Assembly (NCBI GenBank): GCA_040902925.1
Contig: JBBDWJ010000102.1
Location: 1 to 6,540, forward strand
Length of the DNA stretch: 6,540 bases
Source: JBBDWJ01 sp040902925
GTDB lineage: Bacteria > Acidobacteriota > Terriglobia > Bryobacterales > UBA6623
Direction: 5' to 3'
The first letter of the stretch is position 1. Every line of letters begins with the position of its first letter. The notes below the pieces were generated by a model. That model did not search any database and had not been told where the DNA came from. It was given only the letters and a program-made list of their open reading frames with translations. The translations under genes were made by a program, and so were the position numbers. Positions 1-5,564 of this stretch are shown here, in pieces.

Positions 1-305
1 TCTACGATTCGATCTACACCGAACGCTACATGGGGCTGCCGAGCGAGCAGGAAATCGCGTACCGCGAAACGTCGCCGCTACGCGCGGCCAAGGATCTTCA
101 TGGGCGGCTGTTGCTCGCGCACGGAACAGCGGATGACAACGTTCACGTGCAGAACACGATGCGGATGGTGCAGGCTCTCATCGATGCGGGCAAGCCCTAT
201 GACCTGCTGCTTTACCCTGGAAAAACTCACGGGATCTATGGAACAACGGCGCGTGTCCATCTGTTCCGCTCGATTGAAGAATATTTTGAGAAAAACCTGA
301 AGTAG
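1..305 (+). CDS. S9 family serine peptidase (prolyl oligopeptidase / DPP IV-like), C-terminal fragment
   Basis: This is the last 100 codons of a gene that enters from the left edge; the reading frame is open from base 3 to the TAG at 303-305. The visible part matches the end of the alpha/beta-hydrolase domain of prolyl oligopeptidase family (S9) enzymes, which cleave peptides, often after proline. It opens with YDSIYTERYMGLP, a segment typical of DPP IV-like members. The motif HGTADDNVH (visible residues 40-48) carries the acidic member of the catalytic triad, and the His of KTHGI (visible residue 76) is the expected catalytic histidine. The nucleophilic serine (GxSxGG) and the beta-propeller would lie upstream, outside the window. 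The protein ends with a normal helix (SIEEYFEKNLK), so the C-terminus looks intact. It converges on frr and is probably unrelated to the operon. The family call is firm; DPP IV rather than another S9 subgroup is a likely inference. Confidence 0.9.
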   Translation, partial: YDSIYTERYMGLPSEQEIAYRETSPLRAAKDLHGRLLLAHGTADDNVHVQNTMRMVQALIDAGKPYDLLLYPGKTHGIYGTTARVHLFRSIEEYFEKNLK

Positions 306-331
306 GCTAAGCCTGGGTGAGGTTCGCGCAG

Positions 332-361
332 CGCCTGTCGCGCCGCGGTCGCGCGACGGCG
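332..361. terminator. GC-rich hairpin between convergent genes, possible bidirectional terminator
   Basis: GTCGCGC (337-343) pairs with GCGCGAC (351-357) around a 7-base loop. The stem extends outward with CGCC (332-335) against GGCG (358-361) across one bulged T. That gives about 11 bp in the 63-bp gap between the peptidase stop and the frr stop. No T tract follows on either strand, so it is not a textbook intrinsic terminator. It could act as a Rho-assisted end or a 3'-end-stabilising stem for either convergent transcript. Confidence 0.45.
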
Positions 362-368
362 GGATGCC

Positions 369-947
369 TCAGAGTTCGAGAATCTCGTGTTCCTTGGCCT
401 TGCCGGCGTCGTCGAGTCTCTTGATCGTTTCGTTGGTCAGTTGTTGGATCTCGTCGGTGGCGCGGCGCTGGGCGTCCTCGGAAATCGTTTTATCCTTCAG
501 GAGCTTTTTGAGGGCCTCGTTGGCGTCCCGCCGCAGATTGCGCGCGCCCACGCGATGCTGCTCGATGACGTTGTGGAGGTGCTTGACGAGCTCCTTGCGG
601 CGCTCCTCGGTCAGCGCGGGAATCACCAGCCGGATGACTTTGCCGTCGTTCGAAGGGTTCAGACCCAGGTCGGAGGTCAGGATCGCTTTTTCGATGACCC
701 CGATCTGCGATACGTCCCAGGGTTGAATCAGAATCAGCGCGGGCTCGGGAACATTTAGGTTGGCGACCTGATTCAACGGCGTTGACGTGCCGTAGTAGTC
801 CACGCGCACGGGGTCGAGGATGCTGATCGAGGCGCGGCCCGTTCGGATGCTGGCCATTTCGCGGCCGAGGTCCTCGACGGTCTTGCGCATGCGCGCATCG
901 GTATCCTTTTTTATCTCTTCGATGGATTGCCCATGGACATGTGACAT
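369..947 (-). CDS. frr: Ribosome recycling factor (RRF)
   Basis: The 192-aa product is the factor that, with EF-G, splits the post-termination ribosome and releases mRNA and tRNA in the cytoplasm. It is slightly longer than the E. coli protein (185 aa) because of a short N-terminal extension (MSHVHGQ). Domain I, the three-helix bundle, is formed by residues 1-35 and about 112-192. Domain II, the beta sandwich, lies between. Hallmarks visible are IRTGRAS (34-40), YYGTSTPLNQVANLNV (51-66), LGLNPSNDGKVIRL (94-107) and LTEERRKEL (112-120), followed by NLRRDANEALK in the long C-terminal helix. The ATG is preceded by GAGGG (957-961) at a 9-base spacing, and this site overlaps the pyrH stop codon. 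It is the last gene of the operon, 12 bp after pyrH, an arrangement common across bacteria. Confidence 0.98.
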   Translation of the reverse strand: MSHVHGQSIEEIKKDTDARMRKTVEDLGREMASIRTGRASISILDPVRVDYYGTSTPLNQVANLNVPEPALILIQPWDVSQIGVIEKAILTSDLGLNPSNDGKVIRLVIPALTEERRKELVKHLHNVIEQHRVGARNLRRDANEALKKLLKDKTISEDAQRRATDEIQQLTNETIKRLDDAGKAKEHEILEL

Positions 948-959
948 TCTCAGATTCCC

Positions 960-1667
960 TCAACTGATCAGCGTACCGATGGTCTCCCCGGCGGCCAGCC
1001 GGCCGATGTTCCCCGGGGTGTTGAGATTGAACACCACGACCGGCATACGATTCTCGCGGCATAAGGATACCGCGGCGGCGTCCATAACCGCCAGCCCATC
1101 GGTGAGCACATCGGCGTAAGAGATTTTGTCGTAGCGGCGGGCATCGGAATGCTTCACGGGGTCTTTGTCGTAGACGCCGTCGACCTTGGTGGCCTTGGCG
1201 AAAACATCCGCCTCGATCTCTATGGCGCGAAGCGACGCCGCCGTGTCGGTCGAGAAGAACGGACAGCCCGTGCCCGCGGCAAAGACCACAACTTCACCGC
1301 CGTTGAGGTAGCCCAAGGCGGCGCGGCGGGTGAATCTTTCGGCTACAGGCTCCACGCTGATCGCGCTCAGCACGCGCGCTTTGAGTTGCTGCACCTTTAG
1401 GAAGTCCTGCAGCGCAATGGCGTTGATGACTGTCGCCAGCATGCCCATGTAGTCCACGGACACACGTTCGATGCCGGTTTGCGATGCTTGGATGCCGCGG
1501 AAGAAATTGCCGCCGCCGACCACCAGCCCGAACTGCACGCCGCCGCGCGCGGCAGCGGCAATCTCGGCGGCAATTTCGGAAATGCGTTCGCGGTCAATGC
1601 CGAAGCCGTTCTCGCCGGCCAGGGCTTCACCGCTGAGCTTGAGGAGGATCCGCTTGTACTTCGGCAT
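960..1667 (-). CDS. pyrH: UMP kinase (uridylate kinase)
   Basis: The 235-aa hexameric amino-acid-kinase-family enzyme phosphorylates UMP to UDP with ATP in pyrimidine nucleotide synthesis, and supplies UTP and CTP. Visible motifs are KLSGEAL (10-16), the N-terminal phosphate-binding strand; the glycine loop GGGNFFRG (51-58); DYMGMLATVINAIALQD (72-88), the UMP-pocket/subunit-interface helix; and GTGCPFFSTDTAA (132-144). The segment ADVFAKATKVDGVYDKDP (153-170) is the ATP-binding region typical of bacterial PyrH. Length matches the family (about 235-245). The ATG start gives the canonical MPKYKRILLKLSGEAL. A GAGGTG about 11 bases upstream is a moderate ribosome binding site. It lies 29 bp after tsf and 12 bp before frr. 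Bacterial PyrH is commonly controlled by GTP and UTP; nothing in the DNA tests this here. Confidence 0.98.
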   Translation of the reverse strand: MPKYKRILLKLSGEALAGENGFGIDRERISEIAAEIAAAARGGVQFGLVVGGGNFFRGIQASQTGIERVSVDYMGMLATVINAIALQDFLKVQQLKARVLSAISVEPVAERFTRRAALGYLNGGEVVVFAAGTGCPFFSTDTAASLRAIEIEADVFAKATKVDGVYDKDPVKHSDARRYDKISYADVLTDGLAVMDAAAVSLCRENRMPVVVFNLNTPGNIGRLAAGETIGTLIS

Positions 1668-1696
1668 CGGCCAGCAAGCACCTCGCCGCGGGGGCG

Positions 1697-2299
1697 TTAG
1701 TTGGCTTCCCCAACCTTGAACCGGGCCATGCGGCTGACAATGATGTTCTCACCCAGCTTGGCGATCAAGCTGGTGACGAGTTCCTTGACAGTGACTGTGT
1801 TGTCTTTGACGAAGGGCTGCTCGTAGAGGCAGATCTCTTCGTAGAACTTGCTCATGCGCCCTTCGACGATCTTGTCGACAACCTTTTCCGGTTTGCCTTC
1901 CTGCAGGGCGCGGCCGCGCTGGATTTCCTTTTCCTTGGCGATGTCTTCTTCGCGGACATCCTCTTTGCGGATAAAGCGCGGGTCGGCCGCGGCGATGTGC
2001 ATGGCGATGTCGTGCACCAACTGCTGAAAATCGTCGGTGCGCGCCACGAAATCGCTTTCGCAGTTCACCTCGACCATCACGCCGAGCTTGCCGCCGGTGT
2101 GAATATAGCTGCCAACCAGGCCTTCGTTCGCCTCGCGCGAGGCTTTTTTCTGAGCGACCGCGATACCGCGCTTTCGCAGGACGGTTTCGGCCTCGTCGCT
2201 GTTGCCGTTGGCTTCGGTCAGGGCCTTCTTGCACTCCATGAAGCCGGCTCCGGTTCGTTCGCGGAGCTGCTTGACCAGTGCTGCGGGAATGTCCGCCAT
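1697..2299 (-). CDS. tsf: Elongation factor Ts
   Basis: The 200-aa protein is the guanine-nucleotide exchange factor that regenerates EF-Tu-GTP from EF-Tu-GDP. The N-terminal UBA-like three-helix module carries RERTGAGFMECKKAL (13-27). The EF-Tu contact motif appears as ESDFVART (81-88), a variant of the TDFV signature. The core then continues with HDIAMHIAAADPRFI (96-110), a charged coiled segment (about 111-150) and a C-terminal VKELV...KLGENI stretch. At 200 aa it is the short form with a single core module, as in Thermus-like EF-Ts, rather than the 283-aa E. coli type. The ATG is preceded by AGAAGGA at a 9-base spacing. It follows rpsB by 63 bp, the near-universal rpsB-tsf pair, and precedes pyrH by 29 bp. 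Confidence 0.98.
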   Translation of the reverse strand: MADIPAALVKQLRERTGAGFMECKKALTEANGNSDEAETVLRKRGIAVAQKKASREANEGLVGSYIHTGGKLGVMVEVNCESDFVARTDDFQQLVHDIAMHIAAADPRFIRKEDVREEDIAKEKEIQRGRALQEGKPEKVVDKIVEGRMSKFYEEICLYEQPFVKDNTVTVKELVTSLIAKLGENIIVSRMARFKVGEAN

Positions 2300-2362
2300 A
2301 GTCCTACGTCCTTCTAAAAATTCCTAAGGGAAGAGTCTTGCTGCGGCGCCGGAAAGCAGCGC

Positions 2363-3331
2363 CTACTCGGGTTTCGCTTCCGCCTCCGACTTGTCGGGCG
2401 CGGATTCCGCGGCCACAGACACCGGTTCCGGCACGGACTCCGGTTCGGCTGACTCGCTGTATCCAACGAAGTCTTCGCCAAACGCGTCGGTGCCGCTCTC
2501 GATGCCGGTTCCGGTTTCCTCGTACGCGGCTCCTGAGGAGTAACGGGCGCTTTCGCCGACTCCGGTCATGCCCATGCCTTCGGCCGCCGCGGCTGCTTCG
2601 CCGGAGACAAGCCCTTCGACGGCCCGGTCAGCGAACTGCGGCTCGCTGGCCATTTGCATGCCTTCGATCACGGCGTCGGAGACCTTGCTCGCGAACAGCC
2701 GGATCGCGCGAAGCGCGTCATCGTTGCCGGGGATCACGTAATCGACCACGTCGGGGTCGGAGTTCGTGTCGACGACCGCAATGACCGGAATGTTGAGCTT
2801 GCGGGCCTCGCGGACGGCGATTTCTTCCTTGTTCGAATCGATCACCACCATCACGTCCGGCAGCGACGGCATATCCTTGATGCCGGCCAGATTCTGATGC
2901 AGGTGTTTGCGTTCGCGCTCGAGGCGCGAGATTTCCTTTTTCGAGCGGCCTTCGTACTGCTCTTCGGTGGCCAGCCTGTCGAGCTCTTTGAGCCGTGCGA
3001 TCGATTTCTGTACGGTCGTCCAATTGGTCAACAACCCGCCTAGCCAGCGGTTATTGACGTAATACATGTGACAACGCTGCGCTTCTTCCGCGATGGCTTC
3101 CTGGGCCTGGCGCTTGGTTCCGACGAACAGGATGTTTTTGCCCTGCTCGGACATCTCGGAAACATACCGCGCAGCCTCTTTGAACAGCTTCAGAGTTTTT
3201 TGCAGATCGATGATGTGGATGCCATTGCGTTCGCCGAAGATGTACTCTCGCATCTTCGGGTTCCAGCGCCTGGTCTGGTGCCCGAAATGAACGCCCGATT
3301 CGAGCAACTCCTTCATTGTGATTTGCGGCAC
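2363..3331 (-). CDS. rpsB: 30S ribosomal protein S2, with long acidic C-terminal tail
   Basis: The 322-aa protein binds the 30S subunit, bridging head and body near the anti-Shine-Dalgarno platform, and is needed for S1 docking in species that use it. The conserved core covers residues 1 to about 226: MKELLESGVHFGHQTRRWNPKM (split here as MKELLESGVHFGHQ, 6-19, and RRWNPKM, 21-27), IHIIDLQKT (38-46), FVGTKRQAQ (69-77), NNRWLGGLLTN (93-103), and PDVMVVID (158-165) followed by PVIAVVDTNSDPD (182-194). Residues about 227-322 form an extension absent from E. coli S2 (241 aa). It is low-complexity, rich in Ala, Glu, Ser, Gly and Pro, with about 21 acidic and 4 basic residues. The start is GTG at 3329-3331, chosen because GAGGAGG sits 4 bases upstream and the resulting MPQITMKELL matches family N-termini. 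An internal ATG at codon 6 is less likely. Confidence 0.97.
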   Translation of the reverse strand: MPQITMKELLESGVHFGHQTRRWNPKMREYIFGERNGIHIIDLQKTLKLFKEAARYVSEMSEQGKNILFVGTKRQAQEAIAEEAQRCHMYYVNNRWLGGLLTNWTTVQKSIARLKELDRLATEEQYEGRSKKEISRLERERKHLHQNLAGIKDMPSLPDVMVVIDSNKEEIAVREARKLNIPVIAVVDTNSDPDVVDYVIPGNDDALRAIRLFASKVSDAVIEGMQMASEPQFADRAVEGLVSGEAAAAAEGMGMTGVGESARYSSGAAYEETGTGIESGTDAFGEDFVGYSESAEPESVPEPVSVAAESAPDKSEAEAKPE

Positions 3332-3335
3332 TTAG

Positions 3336-3342
3336 CCTCCTC
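3336..3342 (-). promoter_or_regulatory. Strong ribosome binding site of rpsB, supports the GTG start
   Basis: In the mRNA sense the site reads GAGGAGG and ends 4 bases before the GTG at 3331. It is the best Shine-Dalgarno match in the operon and fixes the start codon at GTG instead of the ATG five codons inside. Spacing is a little shorter than the usual 5-9 bases. Confidence 0.8.
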
Positions 3343-3395
3343 GGTTGATATCACGCCTTCGGCTGCACCATCGTTGGTAGCGGCGGAGGGCGTTT

Positions 3396-3473
3396 GGCGG
3401 AAGACTGGTCCAAGGCGAGATTTAGTCTTCCACCACAATCTCTGGGCGCCGCCGACAGATCGGGGCGCCCAGA
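3396..3473 (-). promoter_or_regulatory. Structured 5' leader upstream of rpsB (two hairpins)
   Basis: The 169-bp rpsI-rpsB gap holds two strong inverted repeats. Reading with transcription, the first is a 10-bp perfect stem (TCTGGGCGCC, 3441-3450, with GGCGCCCAGA, 3464-3473). It extends by 4 more bp (CCGA 3452-3455 with TCGG 3460-3463) across one bulged base (3451) to a 4-base loop. The second pairs 3396-3406 with 3424-3434, 11 bp including one U-G pair in the minus-strand RNA, with a 17-base loop. No U tract follows either stem, so ordinary intrinsic termination is unlikely. In E. coli, S2 represses its own rpsB-tsf mRNA through the rpsB leader. A similar role here is inference. I could not find a convincing promoter in this gap. 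Confidence 0.55.
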
Positions 3474-3500
3474 TTCCTGCGGAACATCGGCGGGTTGGCG

Positions 3501-3899
3501 CTAGCGCTTCGAGTACTGGAAGCGTTTGCGGGCCCCGGGACGCCCATATTTCTTGCGCTCGTGTTTGCGCGGGTCGCGAGTGAGATAGCCAAGCTTCTTC
3601 AAGGCCGGCCGAAGCTCGGCGTTGAACTTCTGCAAAGCGCGGGCGATGCCGAGGCGGATCGCCGCAGCCTGGCCGGTCGTTCCACCGCCGTGGGCAAGGA
3701 CGATGACATCAAACTTGCCCTCGGTCTCGGTCGCCAGCAAAGACTGCCGCACCAGCAGGCGGCCCGACTCGCGCGGAAAATAGTTGTCCAGCGAACGGCC
3801 GTTGATTTCGACCTTGCCCGTTCCCGGGCGCAGAAAAACGCGGGCTACGGAAGTCTTCCGGCGGCCCGTTCCTAGGTACTGTACTTGGCTATCTGCCAC
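3501..3899 (-). CDS. rpsI: 30S ribosomal protein S9
   Basis: The 132-aa small-subunit head protein has a C-terminal tail that reaches the P-site tRNA anticodon stem-loop. The family signature is clear: YLGTGRRKTSVARVFLRPG (8-26), GGGTTGQAAAIRLGIARAL (71-89), and the basic end with the invariant SKR terminus (YGRPGARKRF then QYSKR, 118-132). Length is normal (about 128-132). The start codon is GTG at 3897-3899, preceded by GAGG (3908-3911) at an 8-base spacing. No better in-frame ATG exists nearby, and the resulting MADSQVQYLGTGRRK N-terminus fits the family. It follows rplM by 42 bp, the conserved L13-S9 pair. A 169-bp structured gap separates it from rpsB. Confidence 0.98.
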   Translation of the reverse strand: MADSQVQYLGTGRRKTSVARVFLRPGTGKVEINGRSLDNYFPRESGRLLVRQSLLATETEGKFDVIVLAHGGGTTGQAAAIRLGIARALQKFNAELRPALKKLGYLTRDPRKHERKKYGRPGARKRFQYSKR

Positions 3900-3941
3900 G
3901 ATCTCGACCTCGATTCGAAATAACTTCGTTCAGCCTCTCGG

Positions 3942-4370
3942 CTAGAGCGTCATTGCCTGCGGGTTCTGCGCCTCATGCGGATGCTTCGGGCCCGGGTACA
4001 CTTTCAAGCGGCTGCCGAGCTGCTTGCCGAGCTTGTTCTTCGGCAGCATGCCCTGAATCGCTGCTTCGAGCATGCGCTCGGGAAACGTCGCGCGCATCCT
4101 ACGCGCAGTGATTTCCTTCAATCCGCCGGGATATCCAGAGTGACGCCGGTACATCTTCACGTCTTCCTTCTTGCCCGTCAGACGGACCTTCGCGGCGTTG
4201 ACGATGACAACGTGATCCCCGGTCTTCAAAAACGGTGTGTAGTCGGGCTTGTGCTTGCCCATGAGCACGACAGCCGCGCGCGCGGCGAGACGGCCAAGAA
4301 CTTGGTTCTCAGCATCCATTACGTACCATTCGTTATGCACTTCCGACTGGCGCGGGACATACGTCGACAT
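3942..4370 (-). CDS. rplM: 50S ribosomal protein L13
   Basis: The 142-aa early-assembly 23S rRNA-binding protein is exactly the usual length. Visible signatures are WYVMDAENQVLGRLAAR (15-31), GKHKPDYTPFLKTGDHVVIVNA (38-59; quoted only in part as GKHKPDYTPF and GDHVVIVNA), KMYRRHSGYPGGL (72-84), the conserved AIQGMLPKNKLG (104-115), and the C-terminal KVYPGPKHPHEAQNPQ (123-138). The frame stays open upstream to a TTG at 4451, which would add 27 residues. I chose the ATG at 4368-4370 because it yields the family-standard N-terminus (MSTYVPRQSEVHNEWYV). GAGGAG sits 10 bases upstream of it (4381-4386), and a promoter candidate lies inside the would-be extension. It is the first gene of the six-gene operon. 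Confidence 0.97.
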   Translation of the reverse strand: MSTYVPRQSEVHNEWYVMDAENQVLGRLAARAAVVLMGKHKPDYTPFLKTGDHVVIVNAAKVRLTGKKEDVKMYRRHSGYPGGLKEITARRMRATFPERMLEAAIQGMLPKNKLGKQLGSRLKVYPGPKHPHEAQNPQAMTL

Positions 4371-4409
4371 CGCAGAGAAACTCCTCGGCGTAGAAAAGCC
4401 CAATTTTTC

Positions 4410-4439
4410 AATGTAGCCCGGCGTTGTGACGCAGGTCAA
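4410..4439 (-). promoter_or_regulatory. Candidate sigma70-type promoter for the rplM operon
   Basis: In the minus-strand sense, TTGACC (4439-4434; 5 of 6 matches to the -35 consensus) is followed after 18 bases by TACATT (4415-4410; 4 of 6 matches to the -10 consensus). Transcription would start near 4403, giving a leader of about 33 bases before the rplM ATG. The position upstream of the operon's first gene is what would be expected. The -10 is only moderate. Confidence 0.5.
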
Positions 4440-4627
4440 ACCCCAGGGCAACTTGAGGGTGCCACAGGTGAGCTTTCGATTGACCCTTAGTCTAGCGTAA
4501 CCGGGGCGGGGGTGTCCATTCCGACAAGGGCGCCTCCGCAGCCAGGCCCAGAACCGCGGTTTTGAGCCCGCCAGAACCCCCTAGCCGCCCTTAAATCAGC
4601 GACTTGGTAAGAATCCCGTGTTGACGC

Positions 4628-4655
4628 TTGCGCCGGAATCGGGCTATGTTATAAT
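4628..4655 (+). promoter_or_regulatory. Extended -10 promoter of the ferredoxin gene
   Basis: A perfect TATAAT occurs at 4650-4655 with TG at 4647-4648, giving the extended -10 form TGnTATAAT. A weak -35 (TTGCGC, 4628-4633) lies 16 bases upstream. The better-looking TTGACG at 4621-4626 is too far away (23 bases). The predicted start near 4662 gives a leader of about 49 bases. Extended -10 promoters often tolerate a poor -35, which fits. Confidence 0.7.
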
Positions 4656-4693
4656 CCGCTATCCTAAAGACAGTTCGGCGCCAAGTTTTTCTA

Positions 4694-4699
4694 AAGGAG
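4694..4699 (+). promoter_or_regulatory. Ribosome binding site of the ferredoxin gene
   Basis: AAGGAG lies 11 bases upstream of the ATG at 4711. Together with the promoter at 4650-4655, it selects this ATG over the GTG at 4618, from which the frame is also open. Confidence 0.75.
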
Positions 4700-4710
4700 A
4701 CATCGCGACG

Positions 4711-4971
4711 ATGGCGTATATCATCGCAGAACCTTGCATCGGGACCAAGGACACGGCTTGCGTGGACGCCTGCCCGGTTGACTGCATCCATCCCAAGCGG
4801 GACGAAGCGGAGTTCGAGAAAGAGGAAATGCTCTATATCGACCCCGATGAGTGCATCGACTGCGGCGCTTGCGTCCCCGTTTGCCCCGTGTCCGCAATCT
4901 TCGCGGAAGAAGATCTACCGGAAAAGTGGAACGACTTTACTCCGCGAAACGCGGCCTATTACACCAAGTAG
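4711..4971 (+). CDS. 7Fe ferredoxin ([3Fe-4S][4Fe-4S])
   Basis: The 86-aa cytoplasmic low-potential electron carrier belongs to the bacterial 7Fe/FdxA type. The first cysteine motif is C9-IGTKDTA-C17-VDA-C21-PVD-C25. The second is C48-ID-C51-GA-C54-VPV-C58-P. Position 12, which is cysteine in 8Fe clostridial-type and Azotobacter-type sequences, is threonine here, as in Thermus-like 7Fe ferredoxins. By that precedent C9, C17 and C58 would hold a [3Fe-4S] cluster, and C21, C48, C51 and C54 a [4Fe-4S] cluster. C25 is extra. The acidic linker (DEAEFEKEE, 31-39) and the C-terminal tail with DLPEKW (68-73) are typical of this group. Its redox partner cannot be deduced from the neighbours, which are not enzymes that use ferredoxin. 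It appears monocistronic, with its own promoter and terminator. Family and cluster type are well supported; specific pathway is unknown. Confidence 0.95.
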   Translation: MAYIIAEPCIGTKDTACVDACPVDCIHPKRDEAEFEKEEMLYIDPDECIDCGACVPVCPVSAIFAEEDLPEKWNDFTPRNAAYYTK

Positions 4972-4982
4972 CGCAGACATAT

Positions 4983-5031
4983 AGCCTTCCGGCGCGCGCG
5001 CAAGCATCAAACCGCGCACCGGAAGGCTTTT
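4983..5031 (+). terminator. Intrinsic terminator after the ferredoxin gene
   Basis: AGCCTTCCGG (4983-4992) pairs perfectly with CCGGAAGGCT (5019-5028). After one mismatch there are 5 further inner pairs (4994-4998 with 5013-5017) and a loop of about 14 bases. A TTTT run (5028-5031) follows on the plus strand, 12 bases after the stop codon. On the minus strand the flank is AT-rich but lacks a T run, so the terminator mainly serves the ferredoxin transcript. It could also block the convergent cytochrome transcript. Confidence 0.85.
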
Positions 5032-5130
5032 CTGCGTCTGTGAGTCCGACCCACCCCCCAGCGGGCCTTCTCAGCGAGAACTAAGATCCCAACGCCTCTC
5101 CCGGAATCCCTGCTACTTCTTGGACCGGTA

Positions 5131-5550
5131 CTACTTCTTCTCTTCCGGTGGTTTGTGGACCTTGTGGCAGGTTCTGCAGCCCTTGCCCATCTGGCCGACG
5201 CCGTTTTTCCAGGCAGCCAAGTCTTTGGCGTCGCTGGCGGCCATGGCCGCTTTAGCGCCGTCGATCACGGCTGCGGCGCCGCTAGTCCAAACGTCGTCTT
5301 TAACGCGGCCGCCCATTAGCAGCAACTGCGTGGTCTCGGAAAGAATCGATGCGAAGGCCTTGGAGTGCTTCCAGTCGTCGTCGGACTGCGGTCCACCAGC
5401 CTTCATGATGGCCGCGAGCTGATCCATACTGGGCTTTTGGACGAGTTCCATGATGTCGTGGACGTCAGCTACGCCTTCGTAAGTATGATCGGCGTAGATC
5501 AGGCCGGCGCCCAGCACGGCCAGAGCAGCAACAATCGCGAACTTGCGCAT
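5131..5550 (-). CDS. Secreted small c-type cytochrome, cytochrome c'-like (class II)
   Basis: The 139-aa protein has a Sec signal peptide: basic MRK, hydrophobic core about residues 4-18, likely cleavage after Ala20. The mature part is about 119 aa and predicted mostly helical, rich in Ala, Lys and Asp. The single haem-binding motif C125-RT-C128-H129 sits ten residues from the C-terminus, the arrangement found in class II four-helix-bundle cytochromes (c', c556) and not in class I, where it is near the N-terminus. Met34, in the first helix of the mature protein, could be the distal ligand as in low-spin c556 types; that is inference. The tail PPEEKK is charged. It is presumably a periplasmic electron or gas-binding haem protein; the actual role is unknown. 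The ATG at 5548-5550 is preceded by AAGGAG (5561-5566) at 10 bases. It converges with the ferredoxin gene. Confidence 0.85.
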   Translation of the reverse strand: MRKFAIVAALAVLGAGLIYADHTYEGVADVHDIMELVQKPSMDQLAAIMKAGGPQSDDDWKHSKAFASILSETTQLLLMGGRVKDDVWTSGAAAVIDGAKAAMAASDAKDLAAWKNGVGQMGKGCRTCHKVHKPPEEKK

Positions 5551-5564
5551 GCGCTGATTTCTCC

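Larger units (their letters stand above)
4371..4710. other. Divergent intergenic region, rplM/fdx
   Basis: This 340-bp stretch separates the operon from the ferredoxin gene, transcribed in opposite directions. It holds the rplM promoter candidate and ribosome binding site on the left, and the fdx promoter and AAAGGAG site on the right. The middle (about 4450-4615) is C- and G-rich; I see no ORF, RNA gene or clear operator in it. The open frames running in from both flanks are upstream extensions of rplM and fdx that the family N-termini do not support. Confidence 0.7.

Noticed and set aside
490..1062. 190-codon minus-strand frame across frr and the pyrH end
   Set aside because: It is a shifted frame of two certain genes; its product is Arg/Gln/Pro-rich low-complexity sequence typical of out-of-frame reading in GC-rich DNA.
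1749..2234. 161-codon minus-strand frame within tsf
   Set aside because: It is a shifted-frame shadow of tsf with Arg/Gly-rich noise composition.
2338..2784. 148-codon plus-strand frame rich in Arg and Pro opposite the S2 tail
   Set aside because: It is an antisense artefact of the Ala/Glu/Ser/Pro-rich tail codons; composition is extreme and there is no ribosome binding site.
3068..3583. 171-codon plus-strand frame opposite rpsB, the leader and the rpsI end
   Set aside because: It is antisense to conserved genes, has no recognisable domain or ribosome binding site, and is explained by codon bias on the opposite strand.
4371..4451. 27-residue N-terminal extension of L13 from a TTG
   Set aside because: L13 homologues start at the ATG at 4370 and the length of 142 aa is exact. 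The extension overlaps the promoter candidate and ribosome binding site.
3975..4490. 171-codon plus-strand frame opposite rplM
   Set aside because: It is antisense to a ribosomal protein gene, and no motif or start signal supports it.
4621..4626. TTGACG as the -35 of the ferredoxin promoter
   Set aside because: The spacing to TATAAT is 23 bases, too long; the extended -10 motif makes it unnecessary.
4618..4710. 31-residue N-terminal extension of the ferredoxin from a GTG
   Set aside because: It contains the TATAAT promoter and the AAGGAG site, and family members begin at the ATG at 4711.
5068..5080. Small hairpin TTCTC/GAGAA near the cytochrome 3' end
   Set aside because: It has only 5 bp and a 3-base loop, and no T tract on either strand; it is within chance expectation.
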